Assembly (NCBI GenBank): GCA_023525975.1 | Contig: CM042030.1 | Span: 21,570,350 to 21,634,349, forward strand | Origin: Smallanthus sonchifolius | Taxonomy: Eukaryota; Streptophyta; Magnoliopsida; Asterales; Asteraceae | DNA: 64,000 nt | Direction of reading: 5' to 3' | Shown here: piece after piece, positions 34,780-44,725 of the stretch | How positions within the stretch are numbered: the stretch's first letter is position 1 | How the letters are laid out: every line of letters starts with the position of its first letter | Made by a program: the position numbers and the translations under genes | Notes under the pieces: model-generated | What the model saw: the letters and a program-made list of their open reading frames with translations, nothing else | Database searches by the model: none | What the model was told of the DNA's origin: nothing

Positions 34780-36456
34780 TAGGACATTATTTTTTTTTTA
34801 AATTACACCATAAAAACGAACGTTTTTTATCTTTAAAACGAGTATAATATCGCTATATACAAAAAACAAAAAAAAATTACGTTTTCTAGCTCATTGTGAT
34901 TATTGTTCGTCATTGTATCTAATGTAAGGTTTGTGTCTAATATCAAGTCATTGTGTCAAATATTTTTATCATTGTGTTTAATGTCAAATATTTTTCTATT
35001 GTCAGGTCATTGTGTCTAATATTAGGTCATTGTGTCAAATATTTTCTATAACTTTATTATATATAATACATAAAAAGTAGTGATAAAAATAACACGAAAT
35101 TATGTAAAACGTAAAACACAATGATGAATACATATCATACAATGATGAAAAATATTTGACACAATGACCAGACCTGATATTAGACACCATAAAAACGATC
35201 GTTTTTTTATTTTTAAAACGAGTATAGTGTCGTTATATACAAAAACGAAAAAAAATATGTTTTCCAGCTCATTATGTAATTTGCTCGTCATTGTGTCAAG
35301 TGTCAGGTTATTGTGTCTAATATCAAGTTATTGTGTCAAATATTTTTCAACATTATGTCTAATGTCAAATATTTTTCTAATGCCAGGTCATTGTATATAA
35401 TGTTAATTTATTATGTCAAATAGTTTACATCACTGTGTTATATATAATACATAAAAAACAATGACAAAAATAACACGAAATTAACTAAAATGTAAAACAT
35501 AATATCGAAAACGAGCGTTTTTTATCTTTAAAACGAGTATAGTGTCGTTATATAAAAAACAAAAAAAATTATGTTTTCCAGCCCATTGTGTAATTTGCTC
35601 GTCATTGTGTCTAATTTCATGTCATTGTGTCTAATGTCAAGTCATTGTGTCAAATATTTTTCAACATTGTGTCTACTGTCAATTATTTTTCTAATTTCAG
35701 GTCATTGTGTCTAATGTCAATCCATTGTGTCAAATATTTTTTATCACTGTGTTATATATAATACATAAAAACAATGACAAAAATAACACGAAATTATCTA
35801 AAACGTAAAACACAATATCGAAAACGAGCGCTTTTTTATCTTTAAAACGAGTATAGCGTCGTTATATACAAAAACGCAAAAAAATATTACGTTTTCCAAC
35901 TCATTGTGTAATTTGCTCGTCATTGTGTCTAATGTCTGGTAATTGTGTCTAATGTTAAGTCATAATGTCAAATATTGTTTATCATTATGTCTAATATCAA
36001 ATATTTTTCTAATGTCAGGTCATTGTGTCTAATGTTAATTCATTGTGTCAAATATTTTTTATCACTGTGTTATATATAATACGTAAAAAATAATGACAAA
36101 AATAACACGAAGTTAATCTAAAACGTAAAACACAATGGCGAAAACGAGCATTGTTTTATCTTTAAAACGAGTATAGTGTCGTTATTTACAAAACAAAAAA
36201 AATTATGTTTTCTAGCTCATTGTGTAATTTGCTCGTCATTGTGTCTAATATCAGGTTATTGTGTCTAATGTCAAGTCATTGTGTCAAATATTTTTTTTAT
36301 CAATGTGTCTAATATCAAATATTTTTCTAATATCAGGTCATTGTATCTAATGTCAGGTCATTGTGTCAAATATTTTTTGATCATTGTGTTATATATAATA
36401 CATAAAAACCAGTGACAAAAATAATACAAAATTAATATAAAACGTAAAACACAATG
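34780..36456. repeat. Tandem array with a period of about 316 bp and 21 bp sub-repeats
   Basis: The landmark TTATATATAATAC recurs at about 35439, 35753, 36071 and 36389 (spacings 314, 318, 318), with an earlier decayed copy near 35057. Each unit has 'aaaacgagtata', 'ctcattgtgtaatttgctcgtc' and several copies of CATTGTGTCTAATGTCA. One unit contains an inverted piece at about 35118-35190. The array stops inside the protease relic of element G. Confidence 0.85.
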
Positions 36457-36464
36457 ATGAATAA

Positions 36465-37430
36465 CTTAGCTGGAAATCTATAACCTTCAAGCTCTATTAA
36501 GCAATCATTAATTGCTTCTATAATTGTTGTGGACTTGCCAATGAAAGTCTCCACCTTAAACGTTTCATCTACTTTTCTTATTGGGCTCTTCAACTTTAGA
36601 CTTAATGACGTACTTATGAAACTTCGATTTGCTCCAGAATCAAATAGAATAGACGCATTAACATCATTGATTCAGAACATACCTGACACAACGTCATGAT
36701 TATTCTTTGCCTCTTCTTGTGTAAGAGCATAAGCTCTTGTCTTTGCTTTTGCGTTTTCGGCTTCCCTTTCTTTATCTTTTCCAGACCCTTCGGCAATGGT
36801 CTGTCTACAATCTTTGGAAGAATGTCCCATCTTTCCACAAGTTTGGCATTTGATAGTTGGGCAATTAAAGAAAAAATGTCCCAACTTTCCACACTTATAA
36901 CATAAGTTGGATCCTGCTTTACATTCCCCAAAGTGCTTCTTTCCGCATTTCTTGCAGTCATCTATTTCCTCTATTCTTGTTTTCTTTTTATTAGGTAGTA
37001 ATGGTATTCTTCCTACCATCAAGTTTAGGTAGATCGTAGTCTTTAAATGCCTTGTAATTGCACCCGTATCTGAGCCTGACATATGAGTCACTATCTGACT
37101 CATAATACCTTCTTCTACCCCTATTTGGATGATCTCTAGGGTTTCCTTCCTTTAGTAACTCTTTTAATTCATTCTTGGAATCTTGTAATGCTTTAGACAA
37201 AGCATTGGGTAGGGGGCTTGTAATACCAATCCTACCTCTTCGGATATCGCCTCTCTTATTGTAGGTTCTAGGGTAAATAGTTCAAGTTCATTATTGATAT
37301 GTGACTTATGTTCTTCATGTTCTGACTCAACATGGGATGCATGTTCAGAATATTCTTCAAATTGTTGCCTACGAATAGGTGGTCGGCATCGGCCTCTACC
37401 ACGTCCTCTACCTCGTCCTCATATACCAAC
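36465..37430 (-). pseudogene. Element G: decayed Ty3 gag with start of protease
   Basis: On the minus strand: an R/G-rich start (about 37430), an acidic helix region (REAISEEV), a short piece of capsid (YKAFKDYDLPKLDG) that is then cut away, three CCHC-type zinc knuckles (CYKCGKLGHFFFNC, CQTCGKMGHSSKDC and an incomplete one before them), and a protease start with LFDSGANRSFIS at about 36605-36640. Stops and frame changes are frequent. The protease is lost at 36465, where the tandem array begins. RT and integrase are absent. Confidence 0.8.
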
Positions 37431-37704
37431 CATTTAAGGAGCATCTGAAAGAATATCGTTATTTAAGTCAGGCAATAGTTCAGAATTCTACTGGTAATGC
37501 AAATTATTAATGACAGTGGCCAATTTTAATTAATAGCTTGCTTTACTTTAGATTTCCAAATATTCCCTTCCCAAAATAACTGGAGTGGACTTGAATCCTA
37601 TCTTATATTTAAGATGTAGGCTACTTGTACTGACATCTGCTGCTAAGAATTTCCTTTCAGTTTAAGTCAAGACATTTAGAGATATCTGAATCTCTTAAAC
37701 TATG

Positions 37705-37717
37705 GGCTCTGATACCA
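37705..37717 (-). other. Primer binding site of element G
   Basis: GGCTCTGATACCA on the + strand, i.e. TGGTATCAGAGCC on the minus strand, three bases from TGAGACGCCCCG where the LTR of G begins. Confidence 0.8.
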
Positions 37718-37720
37718 ACT

Positions 37721-38177
37721 TGAGACGCCCCGACTCCCGGGTTGCTTCGTATGTTGGATTTACTCTTTGGCGTCACAGTTTAATAATGGAAATGATTTCT
37801 TTTTATTGTAGCGAAAATATAACGTACAAACAAATAAAGGAAATATATAATATTTGTTTATAATTATCTCTAATTTGGATGTCAGTCTTCTCGATTCAAG
37901 TAGCCTTCATCTGTTAAAATCCTTCCTTATCTCATCGGTGCTTAACCTGATACACAAGCTAAAACCGGTCAGCTTACGCTGGTGAGTTCTATTTTTATAT
38001 TTTATCGAATAGAAATCCAGTATTTAAAACAGTTTCATAAGTCTTTTCTTTACTTTCTTATTCTTTCCTTTATGTCCTAAATAATAGGACTCTTTCTTTT
38101 TCTGATGCTTGTGAAATGGCACAGCCCATAAGACTACTACTCCCAAGATTTCTTACTTATACTTGTATTGTTACAAG
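37721..38177 (-). repeat. Part of the 5' LTR of element G
   Basis: On the minus strand it ends CGGGGCGTCTCA next to the primer site and contains GAACTCACCAGCGTAAGC, a block typical of this LTR class. It is interrupted by the hAT element at 38178 and resumes at 39691-39785, where element E interrupts it again; 50713-50795 may be its continuation. The other LTR of G is not recognised. Confidence 0.6.
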
Positions 38178-39682
38178 TAGGGGTGAGCAATATTCGGGTA
38201 AACCCGAATAGACCCGAATACACCCGAAGCCCGACCCGAAAAAAGCCCTAACTCGGACTGTATTGGATTACCTTGGTTTTAATTCGGTTTTCATAAATAG
38301 GTGATTTCGGTCTCGGGTTCGGACCCGGGTAAAGCCCGTCAAACCCGAACTCATTTGAAAAGCCCGAACATAATTTTAAAGAACGTGGTCTGCTAGTCTG
38401 CTACATGCATACTAACTGATCTTATGTGGCACTATTACTTGAGGGAAAGCTTTTGAACAGTATGACATAAAAGATTCAAACTAATGAAATTGTTGATAGC
38501 CTTGAGCCGAGTCACATACCCAAATGAGCTCGATTAACTAGTGGGTGCGGATGAATATGGAAAATAGGAAGACGGTTTTTTATGTTTTTATTTCATTGTT
38601 TTGTGTGGTTCAATTAATACTTTTGAATTTCTTTCTTAGGTTAGGTTGAATTATTTTCTACTTCATGAATTACTTACTAGAATTTCTTTCTATTTACGGG
38701 TCAAATCTAGGTAGTCAAGTTTGCAAGGCGTATTAGACGAAAAAGGTTTGTGTATATTGATTGTACGTATAATAGGGTTACATTGGGCTTCTATGCGTAG
38801 AGTTTGATACCACATATAGATACCTTCTAGACTATATGACATTTACAACTAGGTACAAAATATAATAACAAAAGTCAAAACTAATAACAATTCACAAAGA
38901 TATTTGATCACTATAACCTCAAACAGAAAAAGCTCATCCAAATACTATGTTTTCTGCAACTACTTTTATTACACCTAATTATCTCATTTGATCATTATAA
39001 CCTCAAACAGAAAAGCTCATGGATATGGGTATCAAAGCATTGAGAAGTTTGAAGGTACTAAGCTTTTGTATGCATACTTAATGGAGCAAAGCAAATAACA
39101 AAGCAATCCATAACCATTTAAACACTCTATGAAGGACAATTAAGCTATCCATGGACATTATAATGGAGCAGTTCATATGCAATTCTCATATACATTTTAT
39201 CGAGCAGTTGGTATGCATACTTCCATTTCAATATAACCAATTCAATCAACTCACATAATTATATTGTACATACAATAGAAGCTCCTTTGCAATGAAATTG
39301 CAGAATAACAACAGATATGCATTCTAATGAAATTGCAGAATGAAATTACTTTCGTGTTCTTTGCAAGCTTCCTTGATGACTGCTTTATTCCTTTATGAAT
39401 CTTCCTTGATGGCGAAATCATCATCTAAGGAAGTGTTTATGGTCCGATGTACAGATCAATGCAGCGAAATCATCATCTACAGAACAAATTCGAATTTGAT
39501 TTGGGGCAGATATCAAGACGTTGGAGAAGGAAATGTCGGGCTTTATGAAAAACCCGAACCCGTAAAGACCGATTACCCGTATATAACAGTAGGGCCGGTC
39601 CTTGGGTCTTGAATTTCTAGAAATCGGGTAACGGGTCGGGCTTTCTGAAATTGGGCCGGGTTTTTTAAAAAGCTCACCCCTA
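38178..39682. mobile_element. Non-autonomous hAT-type DNA transposon
   Basis: Terminal inverted repeats TAGGGGTGAGC and GCTCACCCCTA with perfect 8 bp target duplications GTTACAAG (38170-38177 and 39683-39690). Both ends have dense subterminal CCCGAA/TTCGGG words, the usual layout for hAT transposase binding. The 1.5 kb body has no transposase or other recognisable coding sequence. Confidence 0.9.
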
Positions 39683-39785
39683 GTTACAAGATTTCTTTCT
39701 AGTATTAGTATGGTGATTACCATACCATACATATCTGAGTAGTATACCCAGATTCATTTATCTTATCTTTCTCTTTTATATATAT

Positions 39786-40489
39786 TGTTGGATCGGATCT
39801 ACCTTGATCCAATGATTCAACACATTAACCGAACCAAATCGTGCGGAATCCGATTTGATTGGCAATCCAATCTATGACACTGATCGGGTCGAGAGAAATG
39901 AGCGGATTAGACTTCGAAACGAAGGTTTCTATCGACCCTTTGGTGTAGAGAAGTTGGATACAAGACCTGGAAACTCTCAATCAGAGATTCGACAATGCGG
40001 GTGCAAAGAGTTTGTGTGTGTTCTGTTGGTTCTGCTCTGGTCAGTCTCTCTATGTGTATATGTGTTGTATATGTGTGCTCATGAAGTGAAAGTTATGTAT
40101 ATAGTGCAGAGGCCATTCATACGAATGAGCCATGTGAATGGACTCATTCGTGCGAATGAATCAGTAGAATGGTTCATTCGTAAGAATGAATCATTAGAAT
40201 GGTTCATTCGTACGAATGAATCATTCTCATGACTTATTCTAGCGAATGAATCATTCTCATGATCTATTCGCGCGAATGGATCATTCTCATGATCCATTCG
40301 TGCGAATGGGCCTTTCAATAGCACGATTGATCAACGTTATCGATATTTATCAGATCATTTAATACACAGTCGTCATATATGAGTAAACATTAAGGATAAA
40401 CATGTAATTTCATTAATACATCAAATAATTACATTAAACATAGATGAAATACATATTACAAGGGATTAGGGACATATTATGCATCTACA
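39786..40489 (-). repeat. Element E 3' LTR
   Basis: On the minus strand it begins TGTAGATGCATAATATG and ends CCGATCCAACA. The palindrome array CATTCGTRCGAATG occupies about 40113-40310, and a TATA-like CTATATACATAA follows at 40104-40092. Confidence 0.92.
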
Positions 40490-40534
40490 TACTCCCCCTT
40501 GGACCTAGATCCCTTCAAAATGACCTAACTAACA

Positions 40535-41740
40535 TTAGTTGGTCTTCAACATCTCTTTTGTACGAGTTTTCCAGTTGACCCCGGCGTGTATGTCAAAAGC
40601 AAAGCATATACGTATCACTTTCACATACTGCAACGCCTGGTCTATATCTGCAACTTCAAAAAACGGCTGACACTTGTATAAAGTTGTAACATCTTGTTCA
40701 GACAAGTTGGTCAGCCATAAGGGATCAAAGACCCTGATGGTCTCCCATGACCCTTCTTTACAAAGCACTATAACAGCTTCACCAGTACGCCCATCATAGT
40801 ACCACCATTTGAACTGATCTGAGAAGTCCTGGATCATTTTCCTTAAAGGAATCTTCTTCATGATCGTTGGAGGCTTCCACTTTAAGACAATTAGGGGCTT
40901 CTTGGTGACTGGATGAACCTTTTCCTTATGAATGTAACGTGTAGGCATTTGTGGCTTGAAGTTCACCCACTTCTTCCGGTATTCGTATTGTAATTGACGT
41001 TCAAACCATTCGGATAGACCGGAAGATTCGCTGTATAGAAGCTTTAGACGCGCCAATTGATTTACTTCAAATGCGGGCAGCGTCTTGAAATCATGAGGGT
41101 ACCTGAAATATTTTATGCCCTTCTCTCTTTTTATAGCATAGCAGCTTAAGTCGTTGAAGTATGCCCAACTGATTATACGACCATCAGACTTGTGTCCTTT
41201 GAGTCGATAAACTTTAGTGTACTTGGTTGGAGGAGAGGGCTTTGAGTTCTTCTTTAATTCGGCCATGTATTCCATCCACTGACTTTTACGTTCATTCAGC
41301 TCGTCAATGTCAATAGTGGAGGGACCGGCTTCATCCTGTTTGTTGTCGATAATGCGGTTGACCTCCTCGTTGGACTGCTGAGTGAATAAGTCCACGAAGG
41401 AGGGAAGATCATCACCATCTACTGATGTGTACTTTGGATATTCTTGATCAGTGATGTCTTCGACTTCAACCTCATCAACGTCTTCTAGTTCGTTAGAAGA
41501 GGGATAATCAGTTGTTGGAACAGATGCCTCTTCAGTAATGACTTCGTCGGGATTCATTTGAAATAGCTCGGCAATCTGTTCTTTTGACAAGCAGTGTACG
41601 ATTTCCCCTTCCTCTTTGTCATAAATAACTGAATGTTGGATGATCCTTTGCATGTCAAGCACATAAGTTAACTTTGAAGGTTGTTGCTTGAGAGGCATCA
41701 CATCCAAAACTATTTTCATAAACAAACAAAGAATAAACAT
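40535..41740 (-). CDS. Element E ORF4: unknown protein, probable last exon of the ORF2-3-4 unit
   Basis: 401 codons from ATG 41740, open and free of stops. Residues 60-150 are acidic (EVEVEDITDQEYP). The basic, aromatic C-terminal half contains GIKYFRYPHDFKTLP, SEWFERQLQYEYRKKWVNFKP, IPLRKMIQDFSDQFKWWYYDGRTGEAVI and FDPLWLTNLS. I recognise the style as the C-terminal part of extra proteins encoded downstream of pol in Asteraceae copia elements, but know no function. No zinc knuckle, protease or polymerase motif. The first ten residues may be intronic: an acceptor AAAATAG at 41710 is phase-compatible with a donor at the end of ORF3. Confidence 0.7.
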   Translation of the reverse strand: MFILCLFMKIVLDVMPLKQQPSKLTYVLDMQRIIQHSVIYDKEEGEIVHCLSKEQIAELFQMNPDEVITEEASVPTTDYPSSNELEDVDEVEVEDITDQEYPKYTSVDGDDLPSFVDLFTQQSNEEVNRIIDNKQDEAGPSTIDIDELNERKSQWMEYMAELKKNSKPSPPTKYTKVYRLKGHKSDGRIISWAYFNDLSCYAIKREKGIKYFRYPHDFKTLPAFEVNQLARLKLLYSESSGLSEWFERQLQYEYRKKWVNFKPQMPTRYIHKEKVHPVTKKPLIVLKWKPPTIMKKIPLRKMIQDFSDQFKWWYYDGRTGEAVIVLCKEGSWETIRVFDPLWLTNLSEQDVTTLYKCQPFFEVADIDQALQYVKVIRICFAFDIHAGVNWKTRTKEMLKTN

Positions 41741-41852
41741 GTGAGAATTTGAAGTTTCATTGATTTAATCAAAATAAAACTGAAATTATTTACATAATAA
41801 TCTAATATTTACAATACGACAACTTAAAACACTTAAAACAAAAACTATCAAC
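41710..41852 (-). other. Possible 143 bp intron between ORF3 and ORF4 of element E
   Basis: On the minus strand, donor GAAG|GTTGATAG just ahead of the ORF3 stop and acceptor ATGAAAATAG|TT. The intervening DNA is very T/A-rich, and exon phases fit (phase 1 to phase 1), placing ORF4 in frame with ORF3. Inference only. Confidence 0.4.
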
Positions 41853-42609
41853 CTTCAGTGCCCTTTTGTGTATCTGATGATGGGCCTTCTGATTTGTCTG
41901 ATTTTTGCTTTGTGCGTGCCTCTGCTTCTGCTATCTTTGAAGCACTTGATGCAGCACCAGCATTGGAACCATCATCCTTATCTTTGTCATTAATATCATC
42001 ATCGTCACCATCATCATCCTCGTCATCATCATCATCATCATCATCGTCACCATCATCACCATCATCACCATCTTTGCGAGCACCCTCAATTCTGGGTGTC
42101 GGGTCTCTTTTGCTTTCTAAGTCTTTCAACAGTCTCTTATTTTCCTCCTCAATCCTTTGTATCCTCTGAGCATGTGTATTAACAGTTGTAGACAACTGTT
42201 GATTCTGGTTTGTAGCAGTGAGAAGGAGGGCTTGTTGATCATTGCATCTAGTGGAAAGACTTGTGATGGCTTGGGCTTGTTCAGTATTTTGCAGAGTCAA
42301 CTGACTGATCTGCGAGCCCTGTTGGTCAATACGTTTTGATTGCTCTTCATTCTGAGCCAGTAAACGAAGTACCAAACTGTTTAAAGTACTGATCTGGTCG
42401 TGTAGAGAGACAGTCGGCAGTGACATTGAAGATTCAGCTCGAATAGTTGATGGCTGTGATGTAGGAGCAGTCGTGTAGATGGGAGGAGGCACAGTTTGTG
42501 TCTGAGGCATAGATGTTGACATTGGAGCCTCAGACCTGGTGGCAGTTGCTGTAGTAGCAGAGGTGCTCTCCGTCCTTCTGACAAGTTTAAACTTTTGGCG
42601 TTTGGCCAT
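41848..42609 (-). CDS. Element E ORF3: coiled-coil and poly-Asp protein, continuation of ORF2
   Basis: 253 codons. Thr/Pro/Ser-rich start, a glutamine-rich coiled coil at about residues 70-165 (ISTLNSLVLRLLAQNEEQSK…, RIEEENKRLLKDLES), then a run of aspartates (about 185-215) and a basic/acidic tail. It is in the same frame as ORF2 and the 45 codons between them are open apart from one TGA at 42745-42747, so ORF2 and ORF3 were one protein of about 660 residues. No known enzymatic motif; it looks like a linker or oligomerisation region. Confidence 0.6.
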   Translation of the reverse strand: MAKRQKFKLVRRTESTSATTATATRSEAPMSTSMPQTQTVPPPIYTTAPTSQPSTIRAESSMSLPTVSLHDQISTLNSLVLRLLAQNEEQSKRIDQQGSQISQLTLQNTEQAQAITSLSTRCNDQQALLLTATNQNQQLSTTVNTHAQRIQRIEEENKRLLKDLESKRDPTPRIEGARKDGDDGDDGDDDDDDDDDEDDDGDDDDINDKDKDDGSNAGAASSASKIAEAEARTKQKSDKSEGPSSDTQKGTEG

Positions 42610-42744
42610 TCTCTTTACTCTTCCTTTCTTGACTGGGGTAGATTGGGAAGAAGGAGCAGCAGATACTTGTGGACAGTCAGGGACAAAGTCAGCATCCCTG
42701 ACGTCATCATCAACCCTTGAGCTTCCTTGATCTGCTCCCCTTTT

Positions 42745-43833
42745 TCATTTTGTTGCGACCAATCTTGCCCCTTGTTGACTGATTACAAATTCGTTTTCAG
42801 TGTCCTCAGAATCAGTAAACAGGACGGTGTCCAGGTTAACGTCTTCTGGGTTAGTTGGAAGGGAAGAATCTATAGCAGCAACAGTGTGGGTGGTGACAGC
42901 GGTAGATGGAACATTAGGAGCATTGCCACCATCTCCCTGACCATCTTGGTCGTCATCATCTTGGTTGTCAGCTGGAGGTACAACAATATCCTCCCTGTCA
43001 GAATCACTGTTATCATGACGCCATTTTCTGTTTGTTGGTGCCACATAATCTGGATTTTCCAGATGTCCAATAAGTCTTTTGTGAGGTGGCTTTGTTGGTC
43101 TTCCCCTGTAGGTCTGTACCCTGTTGAGAGTGACATCCGTCATGTGTTCTAGCTTGATCATGTCGATGTCTGACCTTGGCAGAAGAGGAAGTTGGTCATC
43201 TATTATCATCTGTAAGAATCTGGGGTACATAAGATACGCATTGTCCCCTTTTAGATAGATGTTTTCCTTAAGATGTGTGAACACCATCTCGAAAAAGTTG
43301 AACGGAATGTTCAACACCAATGCAACGAATGCGCTCTGAATTGTTTCACGCATATCATCAAATCCGCCACGACGGGAACCGAGGCAATGTAGAAGAACAT
43401 GTCCTAGATACTTGTACTGCGGACAGAGGTTAGCTTTATTTAAAACTCCTTCGGCAACATTCCCGTCGTACTTTATTCTCATGAAGCATCCGCGGACCAG
43501 ATATTTATCCAGTGTCACTGGATCTTCAGGATGATCACCGAATTGACACAATCGGCGAATGTGAGCTGCCGATACAACCACATCTTGACCTGCGATCTTC
43601 CCACGTATGACCGGTGGAGATACCTCGCAGTCAATCTCGGCAGAGGCCCAGAACTCCCTTTGGTGCAACATATATGGAGTGCAGTGATAGGATATAGCAT
43701 GAGCAATCCTTGATCTAGACAGAAATTCGATCATGCCGACAAACGGTCGTGCATTCTTTGATGTAGGAATCATGTACGCACATATGTTGCTTTTAATGGA
43801 AGCCTTAAGAACAACTGGAGCTCTGTTCGCCAT
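42745..43833 (-). CDS. Element E ORF2: extra-ORF family of copia elements, N-terminal domain
   Basis: 362 codons starting MANRAPVVLKASIK. Conserved-looking blocks: FLSRSRIAHAIS, REFWASAEID, VRGCFMRIKYDG, YKYLGHVLLHCLGSRRGGFDDM, NIPFNFFEMVF and LMYPRFLQMIIDDQLP. I recall proteins with these blocks downstream of pol in many Asteraceae copia elements, often with misleading database names; function unknown. The C-terminal 110 residues are acidic and low complexity. Ends at a TGA beyond which the frame continues into ORF3. The ATG is preceded by a palindrome array and, further up, a TATA box. Confidence 0.7.
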   Translation of the reverse strand: MANRAPVVLKASIKSNICAYMIPTSKNARPFVGMIEFLSRSRIAHAISYHCTPYMLHQREFWASAEIDCEVSPPVIRGKIAGQDVVVSAAHIRRLCQFGDHPEDPVTLDKYLVRGCFMRIKYDGNVAEGVLNKANLCPQYKYLGHVLLHCLGSRRGGFDDMRETIQSAFVALVLNIPFNFFEMVFTHLKENIYLKGDNAYLMYPRFLQMIIDDQLPLLPRSDIDMIKLEHMTDVTLNRVQTYRGRPTKPPHKRLIGHLENPDYVAPTNRKWRHDNSDSDREDIVVPPADNQDDDDQDGQGDGGNAPNVPSTAVTTHTVAAIDSSLPTNPEDVNLDTVLFTDSEDTENEFVISQQGARLVATK

Positions 43834-43924
43834 AACGATCAGTCTTCAAACACAAAAACATGAAGCACATCAGATCAGTACATGCAAGATTTTGGAAATA
43901 TGAACTTTTGGACCATTTTCCCTT

Positions 43925-44160
43925 TGTACGAATGAACCCTAAAAGTTGGTTCATTCGTGCGAATGGATCATTCTGCCTATTCATTCGTGCGAATAAGTTT
44001 CATTCATATGAATGAGTATTCATTCGTGCGAATGAGTTTCATTCGTGTGAATGAGTTTTCATTCGTACGAATGAGTGTTCATTCATGTGAATGAGTGCTC
44101 ATTCGTGTGAATGAGTTCTCATTCGTACGAATGAACATGAAGAGTGTGTCCATTCATACG
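43925..44160. repeat. Palindrome array 1 upstream of ORF2 (element E)
   Basis: Around ten copies of CATTCGTNCGAATG or half-sites spaced about 20-25 bp, between the ORF2 start and a possible intron/leader. Same word as in the E LTR. Confidence 0.85.
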
Positions 44161-44482
44161 ACAGATGGGTCGCGATCCAAATTGTCCAAAAATCAACCAA
44201 GACACGAAAAGATTTGCCGAAAAAGACACCAAAACACTCGATTATGGTTTTCAACCGGTATTTAGCATTTTAATCGGTTTATTAAGTCACTTTTTACGTT
44301 TTTTAGGTTTTGTTTTCGGTTTTGAGCACTAAATCTAGTCGAACGTCCACGAATCGGTATACACTTGATGAATACTTGTGGGGTTATACCTGTAAAATGA
44401 AATCGAAAGATTAGATCGGTGATTTGACGGAGTTTTGTTCAAAATCAGAATTGGATGAAACAGACGTGCGAATGCGATTTCT

Positions 44483-44725
44483 GTTTTGTGCGAATGAGAC
44501 TGAGAATGCGAATGAATGGCCTTTTTATAGGATGGGCTGGTTCATTCGTACGAATGGACCATTCTGGTCAGTCCATTCGTGCGAATGAGCTAGACTTGAT
44601 TCATTCTGTCACTCATTCGTACGAGTGGACCATTCTGGTCAGTCCATTCGTGTGAATGAGCTATTCTCCTCATCCATTCGTACGAGTGAGCCATTTTGCT
44701 CATCCATTCGTACGAATGGGACAAT
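44483..44725. repeat. Palindrome array 2 upstream of ORF2 (element E)
   Basis: Copies of CATTCGTACGAATG with variants (for example at 44542-44555, 44574-44587 and 44708-44721) flanking the TATA box at 44521-44530. On the minus strand most lie upstream of the TATA box and some half-sites (CATTCGCA) downstream. Confidence 0.85.
44521..44530 (-). promoter_or_regulatory. Internal TATA box of element E
   Basis: CTATAAAAAG on the minus strand within CCATCCTATAAAAAGGCC, a near-ideal plant TATA box. It is directly downstream of a palindrome array and about 690 bp upstream of the ORF2 start, matching the layout of the LTR promoter. Confidence 0.55.

Noticed and set aside
40079..40324. ORFs with repeated peptides such as SFVRMNHSND in element E
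   Set aside because: They are translations of the CATTCGTACGAATG array, which is open in several frames on both strands.
41858..42169. Serine-rich plus-strand ORF opposite ORF3
   Set aside because: Antisense shadow of the Asp-rich stretch of ORF3.
43925..44725. Possible CRISPR array (short palindromic repeats with spacers) in element E
   Set aside because: Repeats are only about 14 bp, variable in sequence and spacing, the setting is a plant retrotransposon, and there are no cas genes.
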